DNA of 64,000 nucleotides from Pseudomonadota bacterium (lineage in GTDB: Bacteria; Desulfobacterota; Desulfobulbia; Desulfobulbales; JAGXFP01), in contig JAHJAA010000020.1 in assembly GCA_018814305.1 (NCBI GenBank), positions 62,001 through 126,000 of the forward strand, in the 5' to 3' direction. Below, one piece after another: positions 52,593 through 61,594 of the stretch (the first letter of the stretch is position 1; each line of letters opens with the position of its first letter). Below the pieces are notes generated by a model. It had not been told where the DNA came from. It searched no databases and was given only the letters and a program-made list of their open reading frames with translations. A program made the position numbers and the translations under genes.

Positions 52593-55500
52593 GGGTTCTC
52601 CAGGTCGAACCCTTCAACTGATCCAACCGGAAATCGCCCCTGCTCCCTGCCCCATCGAACAAGGGCGGCGAAGGAACCCTTCAACAGGCCAAGGGCTTCC
52701 TCCGCCTGATCCCGATCCTTCGTGGCCCCAGCCTCTTCCAACAAAGAACCGGCAGCGGCAAGACCATTGGCATGGAGCATGGTGGCTGCACCCTTGATGG
52801 CATGGCCAACCTTCTGCTGCTGTAATCCTTCACCGCTACGCACCGCCTCCTCCGCCTCTTTGAGCCAACGGGGCCCGGATTCCTCATAAAGATTTTTCAA
52901 CAACTGCTCGGCCAGCCGAGTATTGCCCCGACAACGCCGTTCCACCAAAAGATCATAGTCCAGGGGCACAAAAGCATCACCCACGGTATCATCTCCATTC
53001 CCCATGGCAATATTCCTTTCTAGTACCAGATCAATTTCCTGTAACAGACAACCTGGATCAATTGGTTTCGTCACATAGCCATCCATCCCGGCTTCCAGAC
53101 ATTTTTCCCGATATCCCTTGATGGCATGGGCGGTCATGGCTATAACCGCAACCGAACGACCACGCCCCTGTTCCTCAGCTCGAATCCGGCCGGTGGCCTC
53201 AAAACCGTCCATGCCGGGCATCTGCACATCCATCAGAACCAGATCATACTCATTATCCATAAAGAGCTGGACTGCCTCCCGACCATCCGACGCCTCAGCA
53301 ACACTGATTCCGTCCCTGTTCAACAGACTGACAGCGTACATCCGATTAATCTCTTCATCTTCCACCAGAAGAATCCGCAAAGGTTTCTTGCCGGGGACCC
53401 ATTCCCGACGAAGCAGCGACCAACCTATTACATCGGTGACCCCGTCTTCCTTATCGAGTTCAGCAAGATCCTCAGCTCGGGTGATCTCCTCAGCCATCAC
53501 CGTAAACCGGAAGGTAGCCCCCTTCCCGAGAGTGCTCTCCACCCAGATCGAGCCTCCCAGGAGAGTCACCAGTTGCTCGGCAATGGCCAAGCCGAGACCA
53601 CTCCCGCCCCCTCTCCGATCGAAACACCCCGGCCCTTGGGTGAAGGTCTGGAATATCTGCCGATGATGGTCCTCCGGGATCCCGATACCCGTATCCCGGA
53701 CTTGAAAAAGTAATTGGACCTGGGTCCCAAGTTCATCGTTCCGGACATGATGATCCTCGGTTGCCTCCATCCTGCTTAGAGTAACGACCACCTCGCCCTG
53801 ATCGGTACAGCGGATGGCATTCCCCATCAGATTGATCAAAATTTGACGAAGACGATCGGGATCACTGATTACATATCGGGGTACCCTGTCCTCCACCGAC
53901 CAGGTCAAAACCACCCCTTTATCCCCGGCCAGTGCGGCAAACATTTTCCCGGTTTCATTGAGGACCAGAGCTGGCTGAAAGGCCCTCGGAACAACTTCAA
54001 GTTTGCCGGCCTCAATTCTGGCAAAATCAAGGATATCATTGATCACCCGCAACAGACGGTCCGCCGAGATTCTGAGGTTTCGTAACAACTCCTGCTGTTC
54101 AGGACTACAGACCGTCCCGGACAAAAGGTTGATCATTCCGGCAATCCCGTTCAGGGGGGTCCTGATTTCATGACTCATTCTGCTTAAAAAATCACTTTTA
54201 GCCTCATTGGCCGATCGGGCTTCGTGCACCGCCAGCTTATGCTCGAGGATCTTCTGCTCAAGGGCACAATTCACCTTGCCGATCTCTGCTGTCCGTATTG
54301 CCACCTGATCCTCAAGAGAGTCCCGATACCCCTTGAGTTCCTCTTCGGCCCGCTTCCGCTCGATAATAACCGCCAGAACCCCACCGATGGAACGGAGAAC
54401 TCCGACCAATCCTTCATCATCCACTTGCCCCGGACGAGTAAACAGAATCAACTGTCCCAGACAGAGTCGATTGGGCGACATGATCGGAACACAATAATAA
54501 CCCCCACTTCCCGCCACCGGTAAAAACATCTCGTTTACGCTCGGTTCAGCCCGGACAAAAACGACTTCACCGCCAAGAACTTTACGGCAGTGGGGCATTT
54601 GCTCAATCTCCAAGGATTTGCCGGGTAACTCAACATCTTCCATCCCGCGAGCCGCCATCAAGGTCATGGTTGCCTGATTCTTTTCTTTCAGGAGAATTGC
54701 CCCTTTTTTTAGAAGCTCATCCCAGGGCAATGCGGTCAAAATTTCAATATACCGATCAAGAATGGCGGACAAAGGATAATCAAGATGGGAAAATTGCAGC
54801 AGATTATTAAGAACAGATTGAGCCTGATATGAGCGGCGAATCCCCCTGTCGGCCAGAAACAAACGCTCCACCTCTTCTCGATAAGAGACATAACAAAAAA
54901 GAGGTATCGCCAGAAGATACAATCCGCCCCGAACCGTATCGAACACCAAGGTATAAACCCAGCCGGAGAGATAATCGAACACCTTGAGGAATTCATGAAG
55001 AAAAACCAGAAAGAGCCCGGCCGCAAGGAGACCGCTTCGCAAGCCCCGTTTTCGAAAGACCAGCACGACTACAGGGTAAAGCAACAATCCGGCGATGGTC
55101 ATCCGAAAAAGCCAGTCACACCAGGTCTGACTGAATTCCGCCCCGGGATGGGACGTAACCTGAGCCCCCCACCACCAGAACGTCACCAGATAACAACATA
55201 AAAGCAACGAGGTACCTACGTTCAAATAAAAAACGGACCCTGCGGCTCCTCGCTGAGACCGACGAAGAAAACCATCAGCAATGGCAACCATGGCCACACC
55301 GAACACTGCTTGTTCCATGGGGGGGATGATCAGGATAACAAGGGATGGGTCAATCACTCCATAGGCCTGCAATGCTGCGGAGAAGAGCAAAAAGATTTCT
55401 CGCCCCAAGGCGATCACGATCCCCAGGACCAGAAATCGATTCCCGCTTTTCCCTTGATAATACCGCCGGTTCCTGACAATAACCCAAAAACAGGCCCAGA

Positions 55501-55600
55501 AGATCGCCGCCAGAGCATAAGGAACCAGGGTAACGCCCCCTCCGGCCCCACCGGTAATCGGTGAGAACAGCCCAATTGTCACGTTGAAAAAAGTATTCAT
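52589..55600 (-). CDS. Hybrid histidine kinase with membrane sensor, REC and HPt domains
   Basis: About 1003 residues from the ATG at 55600 (AGGAAA upstream); an ATG at 55648 adds 16. A seven-helix membrane sensor (about 1-245) precedes a GAF-like domain (about 290-430), a coiled coil, HisKA with phosphorylated His in SHEIRTPLNG (about 480), HATPase (DPDRLRQILINLMGNAI, GGGSGLGLAIAEQL), a REC domain with Asp in LVLMDVQMPGMDGF (about 790), and a C-terminal HPt with His in VGHAIKGAATML (about 935). All relay sites are present but no DNA-binding output is seen, so a separate regulator is expected. Coupled to the ABC genes, it may sense the exported compound. Confidence 0.93.
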   Translation of the reverse strand: MNTFFNVTIGLFSPITGGAGGGVTLVPYALAAIFWACFWVIVRNRRYYQGKSGNRFLVLGIVIALGREIFLLFSAALQAYGVIDPSLVILIIPPMEQAVFGVAMVAIADGFLRRSQRGAAGSVFYLNVGTSLLLCCYLVTFWWWGAQVTSHPGAEFSQTWCDWLFRMTIAGLLLYPVVVLVFRKRGLRSGLLAAGLFLVFLHEFLKVFDYLSGWVYTLVFDTVRGGLYLLAIPLFCYVSYREEVERLFLADRGIRRSYQAQSVLNNLLQFSHLDYPLSAILDRYIEILTALPWDELLKKGAILLKEKNQATMTLMAARGMEDVELPGKSLEIEQMPHCRKVLGGEVVFVRAEPSVNEMFLPVAGSGGYYCVPIMSPNRLCLGQLILFTRPGQVDDEGLVGVLRSIGGVLAVIIERKRAEEELKGYRDSLEDQVAIRTAEIGKVNCALEQKILEHKLAVHEARSANEAKSDFLSRMSHEIRTPLNGIAGMINLLSGTVCSPEQQELLRNLRISADRLLRVINDILDFARIEAGKLEVVPRAFQPALVLNETGKMFAALAGDKGVVLTWSVEDRVPRYVISDPDRLRQILINLMGNAIRCTDQGEVVVTLSRMEATEDHHVRNDELGTQVQLLFQVRDTGIGIPEDHHRQIFQTFTQGPGCFDRRGGGSGLGLAIAEQLVTLLGGSIWVESTLGKGATFRFTVMAEEITRAEDLAELDKEDGVTDVIGWSLLRREWVPGKKPLRILLVEDEEINRMYAVSLLNRDGISVAEASDGREAVQLFMDNEYDLVLMDVQMPGMDGFEATGRIRAEEQGRGRSVAVIAMTAHAIKGYREKCLEAGMDGYVTKPIDPGCLLQEIDLVLERNIAMGNGDDTVGDAFVPLDYDLLVERRCRGNTRLAEQLLKNLYEESGPRWLKEAEEAVRSGEGLQQQKVGHAIKGAATMLHANGLAAAGSLLEEAGATKDRDQAEEALGLLKGSFAALVRWGREQGRFPVGSVEGFDLENP

Positions 55601-55857
55601 GCCGCGTATTGTTTCCTGAGACAAGCAAGGAGAAAAGCCAATCACCATTTCAACCCGGACTTCTTACATTAAAACATATTTCAGTCAGGCGAACGATGAA
55701 AAAAGAGCGCAGGAGAGTCTGGGTTTGAGGATGAATAACCATATCCAATCCCCCCAAAGCAACTAAGCACCAACCCAATAGACGCAGATAGTTCTCCTGG
55801 CTTCTCGGTTTGAGACCATCGCAAGACGTGCTGCGCCACTATTATAACAGGTGTAAA

Positions 55858-56070
55858 ATGCCAATTAAGACGGAAGATGAAGCGCGGCAAATAATAAAAG
55901 GGTGGCTAGACGCGCCGGTTCCTGCCCAGGAAAGATCCCTGCGGCAGGCCATTGAAGAAACCGAACTGGCTCAGATGTACTATGAACAGAAAGGGAACGA
56001 CAACGGCGTTGCCCGCTGCGGGCGGATCATCGATCTCCTGAATGATCGCCGCAAAAACCTGGAATCCTGA
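55858..56070 (+). CDS. Small unknown protein (70 aa)
   Basis: About 70 residues from ATG 55858 with AGGTG upstream; the longer frame from 55810 is unlikely. It is helical and charged (TEDEARQIIKGWLDA, ETELAQMYYEQKGNDNGVARC). No family is recognised. It is divergent from the kinase gene and convergent with the TlpA-like gene. Confidence 0.65.
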   Translation: MPIKTEDEARQIIKGWLDAPVPAQERSLRQAIEETELAQMYYEQKGNDNGVARCGRIIDLLNDRRKNLES

Positions 56071-56159
56071 CCGAGACCCACCGACGCAACTAAAGTTGCC
56101 GCTCAACTGGCACTCATTATTCAGAAACCGATTTCAAAAAAACCGCTTCGGTAACGGTC

Positions 56160-56711
56160 TCAGTTTTTTCTCAAATACTTGCCCAGTAACTGCCGGGCCT
56201 CGGATGAATTCCATTCCCACGGCCCGATCACCTTTTCCCGTAAAATACCGTTCCGGTCGACAATAAAGGTTTCAGGAACGCCGGTAATCCCATACGCTTT
56301 AGCGGCTTTGGATTCGGGATCAACCAGGATAGGGAAAGTACATCCGAGTTTTGCAGCCAAGGCATCGGCAAAAGCGGGTTTATCGTTACTGAGAATAGTC
56401 AACATGACAAAATCGCTTGGAGGCAACGCCATAAAGAGTTCCTGCATTGACGGCAATTCCTTGCGACAGGGCGGACACCAGGTCGCCCAAAAATTGATAA
56501 AGACCACCTTTCCCCGTAACGACTTCAAATCCCAGGAGATTTCCTTGGTGTCCTTCAAGGTGAAGAGCGGCGCAGGCTTGCTCAGTGACGCCACCATGGG
56601 CGCCGCCTCCTCTTTACGGTTGCAGGCCATGAGCAGTCCGAGAACCAACACCACCATGATTAAAAATAAGCCGACTATCCGTCCCTGCCTCAACTTAATC
56701 CCCTGTTGCAT
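56160..56711 (-). CDS. TlpA-like thioredoxin lipoprotein
   Basis: A 183-residue protein with a signal/lipobox LGLLMAC (Cys about 30), then the thioredoxin fold: FTLKDTKEISWDLKSLRGKVVFINFWATWCPPCRKE-like region with active site CPPC (about 79-82), and the cis-Pro region GVPETFIVD. It probably reduces disulphides or apocytochrome c in the periplasm, as needed for haem c attachment. It stands alone, with no cytochrome maturation genes nearby. Confidence 0.93.
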   Translation of the reverse strand: MQQGIKLRQGRIVGLFLIMVVLVLGLLMACNRKEEAAPMVASLSKPAPLFTLKDTKEISWDLKSLRGKVVFINFWATWCPPCRKELPSMQELFMALPPSDFVMLTILSNDKPAFADALAAKLGCTFPILVDPESKAAKAYGITGVPETFIVDRNGILREKVIGPWEWNSSEARQLLGKYLRKN

Positions 56712-56868
56712 AACTCACCAAAAAAAAATTGACTCAAATCAATGCACACCGCCTCTGGCTGTGCCATAATTGAACTCAACCAAGGGCTCCGGATAGAGAT
56801 ACACAATCCCCCCTCGACTGACAAGAAAATATCCATTGACCTGGAAAGACCAAACTGGAGGAACCAAA

Positions 56869-57834
56869 ATGACCGAGCAACCCCGATGGGACGAATACCT
56901 GATTGCCGAACATGAACTCATTGAACGGGCCATGGCCGTTCTCAAAACAAATCTGGAAAAACTCGATGACCAGGAGCATGACCCCCGAAGGATGCGACGG
57001 GCTCTGGACTTTCTTCTGGAGTTCGGCGATGCAATCCATAACCGCAAAGAGGAAAATCATCTCTTTCCCTTGATGCATTCCCGGGGAATCCCCAAGGAGG
57101 GTGGCCCCCTCGGGGTGATGATCGCCGAACACGATGCGGAACGAACCCTGTTACGGCAGATGCTCGCAGGTATTGACACCCTGAGCAAAGCCGATCTTGA
57201 AGAGGTCATCTCCTTCAAACAGGACGGGTTGGAATATCTCGCCATCCGGGCGGAACATATCTGGAAGGAAAATGACATCCTCTATCCCATGGCCCGTCAG
57301 GTATTAAAGCCCGGCGATGCGGAAAATCTTTTGTCATCCTTCACCAAAATCAACGAGGAAACATACGGCCCCGAGGCAAGTGATAAATTCGGCCGGATGG
57401 TTGAGGAGATGGAACAGCAAAGCCCTGGTGAAAAGGCGGGCTTGATCCACAACCTTTCCTACCGGCAGATTGAGGCAATCATGGAAACCCTGCCAGTGGA
57501 AGTGACCTTTGTTGATGCCCAGGACACCGTGGCCTATTTCAACCGGCTCGATAAAAAGAAAATCTTCCCCAGAACCCGCTCGGTGATCGGGCGGAAGGTG
57601 GATAAATGCCATCCGGAAAAAAGCGTCCACATGGTCTTGGAGATCGTCGCCGGGTTCAAGAACCGCACCATGGACCAAGCCGAATTCTGGATCAACTTTC
57701 GCGATGAGACCGTGCTGATCCGCTATTTCCCTGTCTACAGTGATGATGGTGAATATCTGGGCGTTATGGAGGTCACCCAAGAAATCGGTCGATTACAGAA
57801 ACTGACCGGAGAAAAACGACTTTTGCATTCCTGA
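56869..57834 (+). CDS. Hemerythrin-like and PAS domain protein (DUF438-type)
   Basis: About 321 residues from ATG 56869 (GGAGG 8 bases upstream); the frame extends to 56836. The N-terminus is a hemerythrin HHE four-helix bundle with metal-binding His/Glu in EHELIERAM (about 16), HNRKEENHLFP (about 57), EHDAERTLL and HIWKENDILYP. The C-terminal half (about 205-310) is a PAS domain (LPVEVTFVDAQDTVAYFN, RSVIGRKVDKCHP). It is likely an O2 or NO sensor or iron-binding protein; no output domain is seen. It is convergent with the next gene. Confidence 0.88.
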   Translation: MTEQPRWDEYLIAEHELIERAMAVLKTNLEKLDDQEHDPRRMRRALDFLLEFGDAIHNRKEENHLFPLMHSRGIPKEGGPLGVMIAEHDAERTLLRQMLAGIDTLSKADLEEVISFKQDGLEYLAIRAEHIWKENDILYPMARQVLKPGDAENLLSSFTKINEETYGPEASDKFGRMVEEMEQQSPGEKAGLIHNLSYRQIEAIMETLPVEVTFVDAQDTVAYFNRLDKKKIFPRTRSVIGRKVDKCHPEKSVHMVLEIVAGFKNRTMDQAEFWINFRDETVLIRYFPVYSDDGEYLGVMEVTQEIGRLQKLTGEKRLLHS

Positions 57835-57915
57835 AACCAGGAGAGGCGTGACCTCAGGCAGCATACCGGGCACGTGCGATCCAATGAATCACAGGAATCA
57901 GATCCTTAATTCATC

Positions 57916-57950
57916 AGTAAGAGATTGCAGGGGCTCTGCAATCTCTTACT
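57916..57950. terminator. 15-bp inverted repeat between convergent genes
   Basis: AGTAAGAGATTGCAG pairs perfectly with CTGCAATCTCTTACT around a 5-base loop. It lies between two convergent genes and includes the TAA stop of the minus-strand gene at 57946. There is no T tract, so termination is inferred from its placement. Confidence 0.5.
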
Positions 57951-58296
57951 GAATCTTGTAGACCCGGTCGCCCTCAACGAGAAGTTCAACCCCCTCTTCG
58001 AACTGAAAGCCGGCAATGGTCTGCAGGGCCTCTTCCACCGGGACCCCCAAGGCCAGGGCGATGTCATTGATATCGTAATAGGGTTGCCCCGATTCGCTAT
58101 ACCCTTTGACGGCAACATCGGGGAAACACTGCCCCAGGGCGGCACCGGAGGCCTCCTCCAGAATTTCCTTAATATGGGGAGGACCGTAAAGCAGTAACCA
58201 TTTGACCGCTTCCGCCCAAACCTTGGCATCCACCGCCTCGCTTTCCAGCACATCCAGCGCCATCTCCAGATTCCATTGATCCTTAAAATCCACCAT
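57946..58296 (-). CDS. Unknown 116-aa protein
   Basis: About 116 residues from the ATG at 58296, which has GAGGATC upstream; an ATG at 58308 adds four. It contains an alpha-helical region (LEMALDVLESEAVDAKVWAEAVKWLLL) and a later IALALGVPVEEALQTI. No family is recognised. It follows the 59-residue gene by 73 bases on the same strand, so the two probably form an operon divergent from the WYL-UmuD gene. Confidence 0.7.
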   Translation of the reverse strand: MVDFKDQWNLEMALDVLESEAVDAKVWAEAVKWLLLYGPPHIKEILEEASGAALGQCFPDVAVKGYSESGQPYYDINDIALALGVPVEEALQTIAGFQFEEGVELLVEGDRVYKIQ

Positions 58297-58369
58297 TACG
58301 ATCCTCATTATGGCCCGGGGCCAGCCCTGAACTTTCTATTGCCCGCATTTCCCCCGTTCGGCCTGTCCA

Positions 58370-58549
58370 TCAGTGTTCGTCAAGTAACAGCCGTTGTCCC
58401 TTCCGTAAAAAAGTCGGAATTGCCAGATACCGCTCCTCCGACCAGATCCTGCCACCGAAGACCGGAGTCCTGCCGACCGGGGCCTCGCCCGGTCGTACCT
58501 GTACCTCTTGTTCTCCGTTAACTATAACCCTTTTTTCCGAAGAGACCAT
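58370..58549 (-). CDS. Unknown 59-aa protein
   Basis: Fifty-nine residues from the ATG at 58549, chosen because GGAGG lies 7 bases upstream. Basic and beta-rich (KRVIVNGEQEVQVRPGEAP, GRIWSEERYLAIPTFLRKGQ). It is transcribed away from the WYL-UmuD gene and shares its 100-base promoter region. No family is recognised. Confidence 0.65.
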   Translation of the reverse strand: MVSSEKRVIVNGEQEVQVRPGEAPVGRTPVFGGRIWSEERYLAIPTFLRKGQRLLLDEH

Positions 58550-58568
58550 CGCCCACCTCCATTTTATT

Positions 58569-58597
58569 TTGACATGGTTATGGGAGTACTTTACACT
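58569..58597 (+). promoter_or_regulatory. Sigma-70 type promoter of the WYL-UmuD / umuC operon
   Basis: TTGACA at 58569-58574, a 17-base spacer, then TACACT at 58592-58597. This is a perfect -35 and a good -10 for the gene starting at 58650. Confidence 0.65.
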
Positions 58598-58598
58598 C

Positions 58599-58627
58599 AG
58601 GGGTAGGACATCCATGGTCCCACCCCT
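58599..58627 (+). promoter_or_regulatory. Palindrome over the start site: candidate operator
   Basis: AGGGGTaGGAC at 58599 is mirrored by GTCCcACCCCT at 58617, two 11-base arms with one mismatch around a 7-base centre. It lies directly after the -10 box, covering the expected transcription start. A repressor bound there would block the operon; autoregulation by the WYL part is the simplest idea. No enteric LexA box (CTGT-N8-ACAG) is present. Confidence 0.5.
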
Positions 58628-58649
58628 GAATTTTTTTTAAGGAACCGAT

Positions 58650-60083
58650 ATGGAACGCAACAAAAGCCAGCTCCAGCGCCTTCTCTTCATCGACCAGCAG
58701 ATCAGAAAAGGCATGCGGACCGGGCAACTGACCAACTGCGCCGCCATGGCTGCGAGCTATGAGGTCAGCGCCAAGAGCATCATGCGAGACATCACCTATC
58801 TCCGCGAACAATGCGCCGCCCCCATTGATTATGCCCCAAGCCGCCACGGTTTTTTTTATACGGAAGAAAACTATCAACTACCCGCGATCAACATCAGCGA
58901 AAGTGACCTTTTTGCCATCTGCATCGCCGACAAGGCCCTGCGCCAACATCAAAATACCCCAATTTACAGCAAGCTCACCCGCATCTTCAAAAAGATCCAG
59001 GACGCTCTGCCCGAGCGGATCACCATCAATCCGGACGACAGCAACGACAGGATGACCGTTGTCAATACCCCGGGAACCAGAATCGACCCCAGGCTCTGGG
59101 AAAAAGTGGCCAAGGCCCTGCGGCGAAAACGGCAACTCCGCATCACCTATACCAAACCCGGGGCCAAAGAAACCACCAGCCGACAGGTCGATCCGTACCA
59201 GGTGATAAGTTATCAGGGAGAATGGTATCTGATCGGCTACTGTCACTCACGAAAAGCAGTCAGAACCTTTGCCATTTCCCGAATCAACCGAGCCACCATC
59301 CTCCCCCAGACCTTCATCCTGCCCAAAACCTTTGCCGGAGAAGCCGCCATCGGTCCGTTCGGGATCTTCCAGGGAAGCGGCCACTACCAGGTCCGCATCC
59401 GCTTCGCGGCCGGGAACGCCCCCTATATCCGGGAACGACAATGGCACCCGGAGCAGGAAATCCAGGACGAGGAAAATGGCGGACTCCTGCTCGCCTTCCC
59501 GACCGAACACCTCTACGAAGTACTCCGCTGGGTCCTCTCCTTCGGCGCCGGAGCCCATGTTCTGGCCCCGCCGGAGTTGGTCGAGATGGTGGGGGAGGAA
59601 CTTCGCAAGGGAACCGAGACGTACTCCGCAACGGCCCCACCTTCACCACAGGATCCAACCATCACCCAAATCGACCGGGCCGTCGTAACCATGACCAGCA
59701 AAAGCAGGCCTCTGTTTTTGTCGGCAGTCACCGCCGGATTTCCTTCACCAGCCGACGACTATATTGAAAAACAACTGGACGTGGGAGACTATCTGGTCAA
59801 GAATCCGACGGCCACCTTTTTTGTCCGGGTGGCTGGAGACTCCATGGTTGACGCCGGCATTCACAACGATGATATCCTGGTGGTGGATCGGTCGTTGCCG
59901 CCAGTCTCGGGCCGGGTCGTCATTGCCATCCTTAACGGGGAACTCACAGTGAAAAAATTCGAACAACGGGGGGAAATCTGCCGCCTGCTCGCCGCCAATC
60001 CGGATTACCCGGATATCGACATCTCAGAAGACAGTGAACTCGCCATCTGGGGAGTGGTAACCCATGCCATCCATCATCTCTAA
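58650..60083 (+). CDS. WYL-domain regulator fused to UmuD (S24 self-cleaving) domain
   Basis: A 477-residue fusion. Residues 1-70 form a winged HTH (LLFIDQQIRKG, EVSAKSIMRDITYLRE); 140-320 a WYL domain with the literal motif at W192-Y193-L194. Residues 353-477 match E. coli UmuD along the whole UmuD' core: FPSPADDYIEKQLDVGDYL, FFVRVAGDSMVDAGI, GELTVKKF. The cleavage bond Ala362-Gly363 (E. coli Cys24-Gly25), Ser398 (Ser60) and Lys435 (Lys97) are at exact spacing. Self-cleavage would release a UmuD'-like piece for UmuC, encoded 31 bases later, and leave the regulator alone. AAGGA precedes the ATG. Fusion of the two families is seen directly; damage control is inference. Confidence 0.93.
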   Translation: MERNKSQLQRLLFIDQQIRKGMRTGQLTNCAAMAASYEVSAKSIMRDITYLREQCAAPIDYAPSRHGFFYTEENYQLPAINISESDLFAICIADKALRQHQNTPIYSKLTRIFKKIQDALPERITINPDDSNDRMTVVNTPGTRIDPRLWEKVAKALRRKRQLRITYTKPGAKETTSRQVDPYQVISYQGEWYLIGYCHSRKAVRTFAISRINRATILPQTFILPKTFAGEAAIGPFGIFQGSGHYQVRIRFAAGNAPYIRERQWHPEQEIQDEENGGLLLAFPTEHLYEVLRWVLSFGAGAHVLAPPELVEMVGEELRKGTETYSATAPPSPQDPTITQIDRAVVTMTSKSRPLFLSAVTAGFPSPADDYIEKQLDVGDYLVKNPTATFFVRVAGDSMVDAGIHNDDILVVDRSLPPVSGRVVIAILNGELTVKKFEQRGEICRLLAANPDYPDIDISEDSELAIWGVVTHAIHHL

Positions 60084-60114
60084 ACACCCGGGGCAACGAA
60101 CCAAGGACCGCAAC

Positions 60115-61365
60115 ATGGTCTTTGCCCTGGTAGACTGCAACAACTTCTACGCCTCATGCGAACGGGTCTTTGACCCGAAACTGATCGGCCGGCCGGTGGT
60201 GGTCCTCTCCAACAATGACGGTTGCGTCATTGCCCGTTCCGCCGAAGCCAAGGCCATCGGGATCGGCATGGGGACCCCGCTGTTCAAGTGCATGGCGTTG
60301 ATCCGAAAACACCGGGTGGCAATATTTTCCTCAAACTATGCCCTTTACGGCGATATGTCGCACCGGGTGATGACCATTCTCAACCTGCTTGAACCCGAGG
60401 TTGAGGTATACTCCATCGACGAGGCCTTTATCCGCTTGCCGGCCAGCCGACCGGGGAGACTCGAAGCCTATGGCCAGACACTCCGGGAAACCATCCGCAG
60501 CCGGACCGGATTACCGGTATCCATCGGCTTCGGCACCACCAAGACCCTGGCCAAACTTGCCAACCGTCAAGCCAAAAAAACCCCAACCGGGGTCTGCGAC
60601 CTCACCGCCATCAGCGATCTTCCGACCTTTCTGGCCACTATCCCGGTGGATAACATCTGGGGGATCGGTCGACGCTTGGCAGCAAAGCTCCGTCTGCGCG
60701 GCATCACCACCGCCAGAGATCTAAGTCAGACCGACGACAGCTTTCTCCGCCGGCTCCTCACGGTGACCGGCCTCCGGACCGCCACCGAACTCAGGGGTAT
60801 TCCCTGCCTTGAAATGGAGCTCGTCCTGACCCGCAATCAGACCATCGTCACCTCCCGTTCCTTCGGCCATCCCGTTACCACTCTGACCGAACTCACCGAG
60901 GCCGTGGCCACCTACGTGACCATGGCCGCAGAAAAATTGCGCCGCCAACATTTACTCGCCGCCTGCCTCCAGATCTTCATTACCACCAATCCCTTTGCCG
61001 AGCATCAACCCTATCACGCCGGCAATCGGCTAATCCGGCTGACAGCGCCAACCGATCATACCGGAGAATTGATCAAGGCCGCCATCCGGTGCCTGCCCGA
61101 ACTCTTCCAACCCGGCTGCAGTTACAAAAAAGCCGGGATCATGCTAAGCGACCTGACCGACCGGTCTTGCCGCCAGACCTCTCTCTTCACCACGCCCCCC
61201 AACGCCAGGTTAATGCCCGCCCTGGACCAAATTAACCGCCGCCTGGGGCAAAACACTATTCAATACGGGGTGGCCGGCCTTGATAAAGAGTGGCGCAACC
61301 GTCGGCTCCACCAGTCCCCGTCCTACACCACCCGTTGGTCCGATCTGCCCCGAGCCATGGCCTGA
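60115..61365 (+). CDS. umuC: DNA polymerase V catalytic subunit UmuC
   Basis: About 416 residues from ATG 60115 (MVFALVDCNNFYASCE; AAGGA 8 bases upstream); an ATG at 60064 lies inside the fusion gene and adds 17 unconserved residues. A Y-family lesion-bypass polymerase: metal-binding Asp in ALVDCNNFYASCE, VVLSNNDGCVIARS, and YSIDEAFI with the catalytic Asp-Glu. It continues through a helix-hairpin-helix (VDNIWGIGRRLAAKL), a little-finger domain and the UmuC-specific C-terminus (KKAGIMLSDL). It needs a UmuD'-like partner; the only candidate here is the fused domain upstream. Confidence 0.96.
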   Translation: MVFALVDCNNFYASCERVFDPKLIGRPVVVLSNNDGCVIARSAEAKAIGIGMGTPLFKCMALIRKHRVAIFSSNYALYGDMSHRVMTILNLLEPEVEVYSIDEAFIRLPASRPGRLEAYGQTLRETIRSRTGLPVSIGFGTTKTLAKLANRQAKKTPTGVCDLTAISDLPTFLATIPVDNIWGIGRRLAAKLRLRGITTARDLSQTDDSFLRRLLTVTGLRTATELRGIPCLEMELVLTRNQTIVTSRSFGHPVTTLTELTEAVATYVTMAAEKLRRQHLLAACLQIFITTNPFAEHQPYHAGNRLIRLTAPTDHTGELIKAAIRCLPELFQPGCSYKKAGIMLSDLTDRSCRQTSLFTTPPNARLMPALDQINRRLGQNTIQYGVAGLDKEWRNRRLHQSPSYTTRWSDLPRAMA

Positions 61366-61459
61366 AACACAACGTCCGGAATAGTACAAACCTTCTTCCT
61401 GCATTAAGATCCCTCTTTTCCCTGATTCCCAGACAGCACCGGCTGAATGGCACAAATTA

Positions 61460-61518
61460 AAATGCCCCAGGTTTCGGCCCTATTCCCATCTGGGGAGGAC
61501 CATAACCGTGGGGCATTT
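61460..61518. terminator. Terminator-like structure between umuC and the chemoreceptor gene
   Basis: AAATGCCCCA at 61460 pairs with TGGGGCATTT at 61509. The inner CCCCAG at 61465 can alternatively pair with CTGGGG at 61490. On the minus strand the outer stem is followed by TTAATTTG. Placed between two convergent genes it likely ends one or both transcripts; the two exclusive pairings could also be regulatory. Confidence 0.5.
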
Positions 61519-61594
61519 AACTCAAGGGCACTGAGGACCCTCTCAAGGATCACGGAAATCTTTCACCCCATGCTCCTCTCAGGAAAAAACTGAA

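Noticed and set aside
58550-58649. LexA box for the umu operon
   Set aside because: Neither the enteric CTGT-N8-ACAG pattern nor another LexA pattern I know was found; only the different palindrome at 58599 is present.
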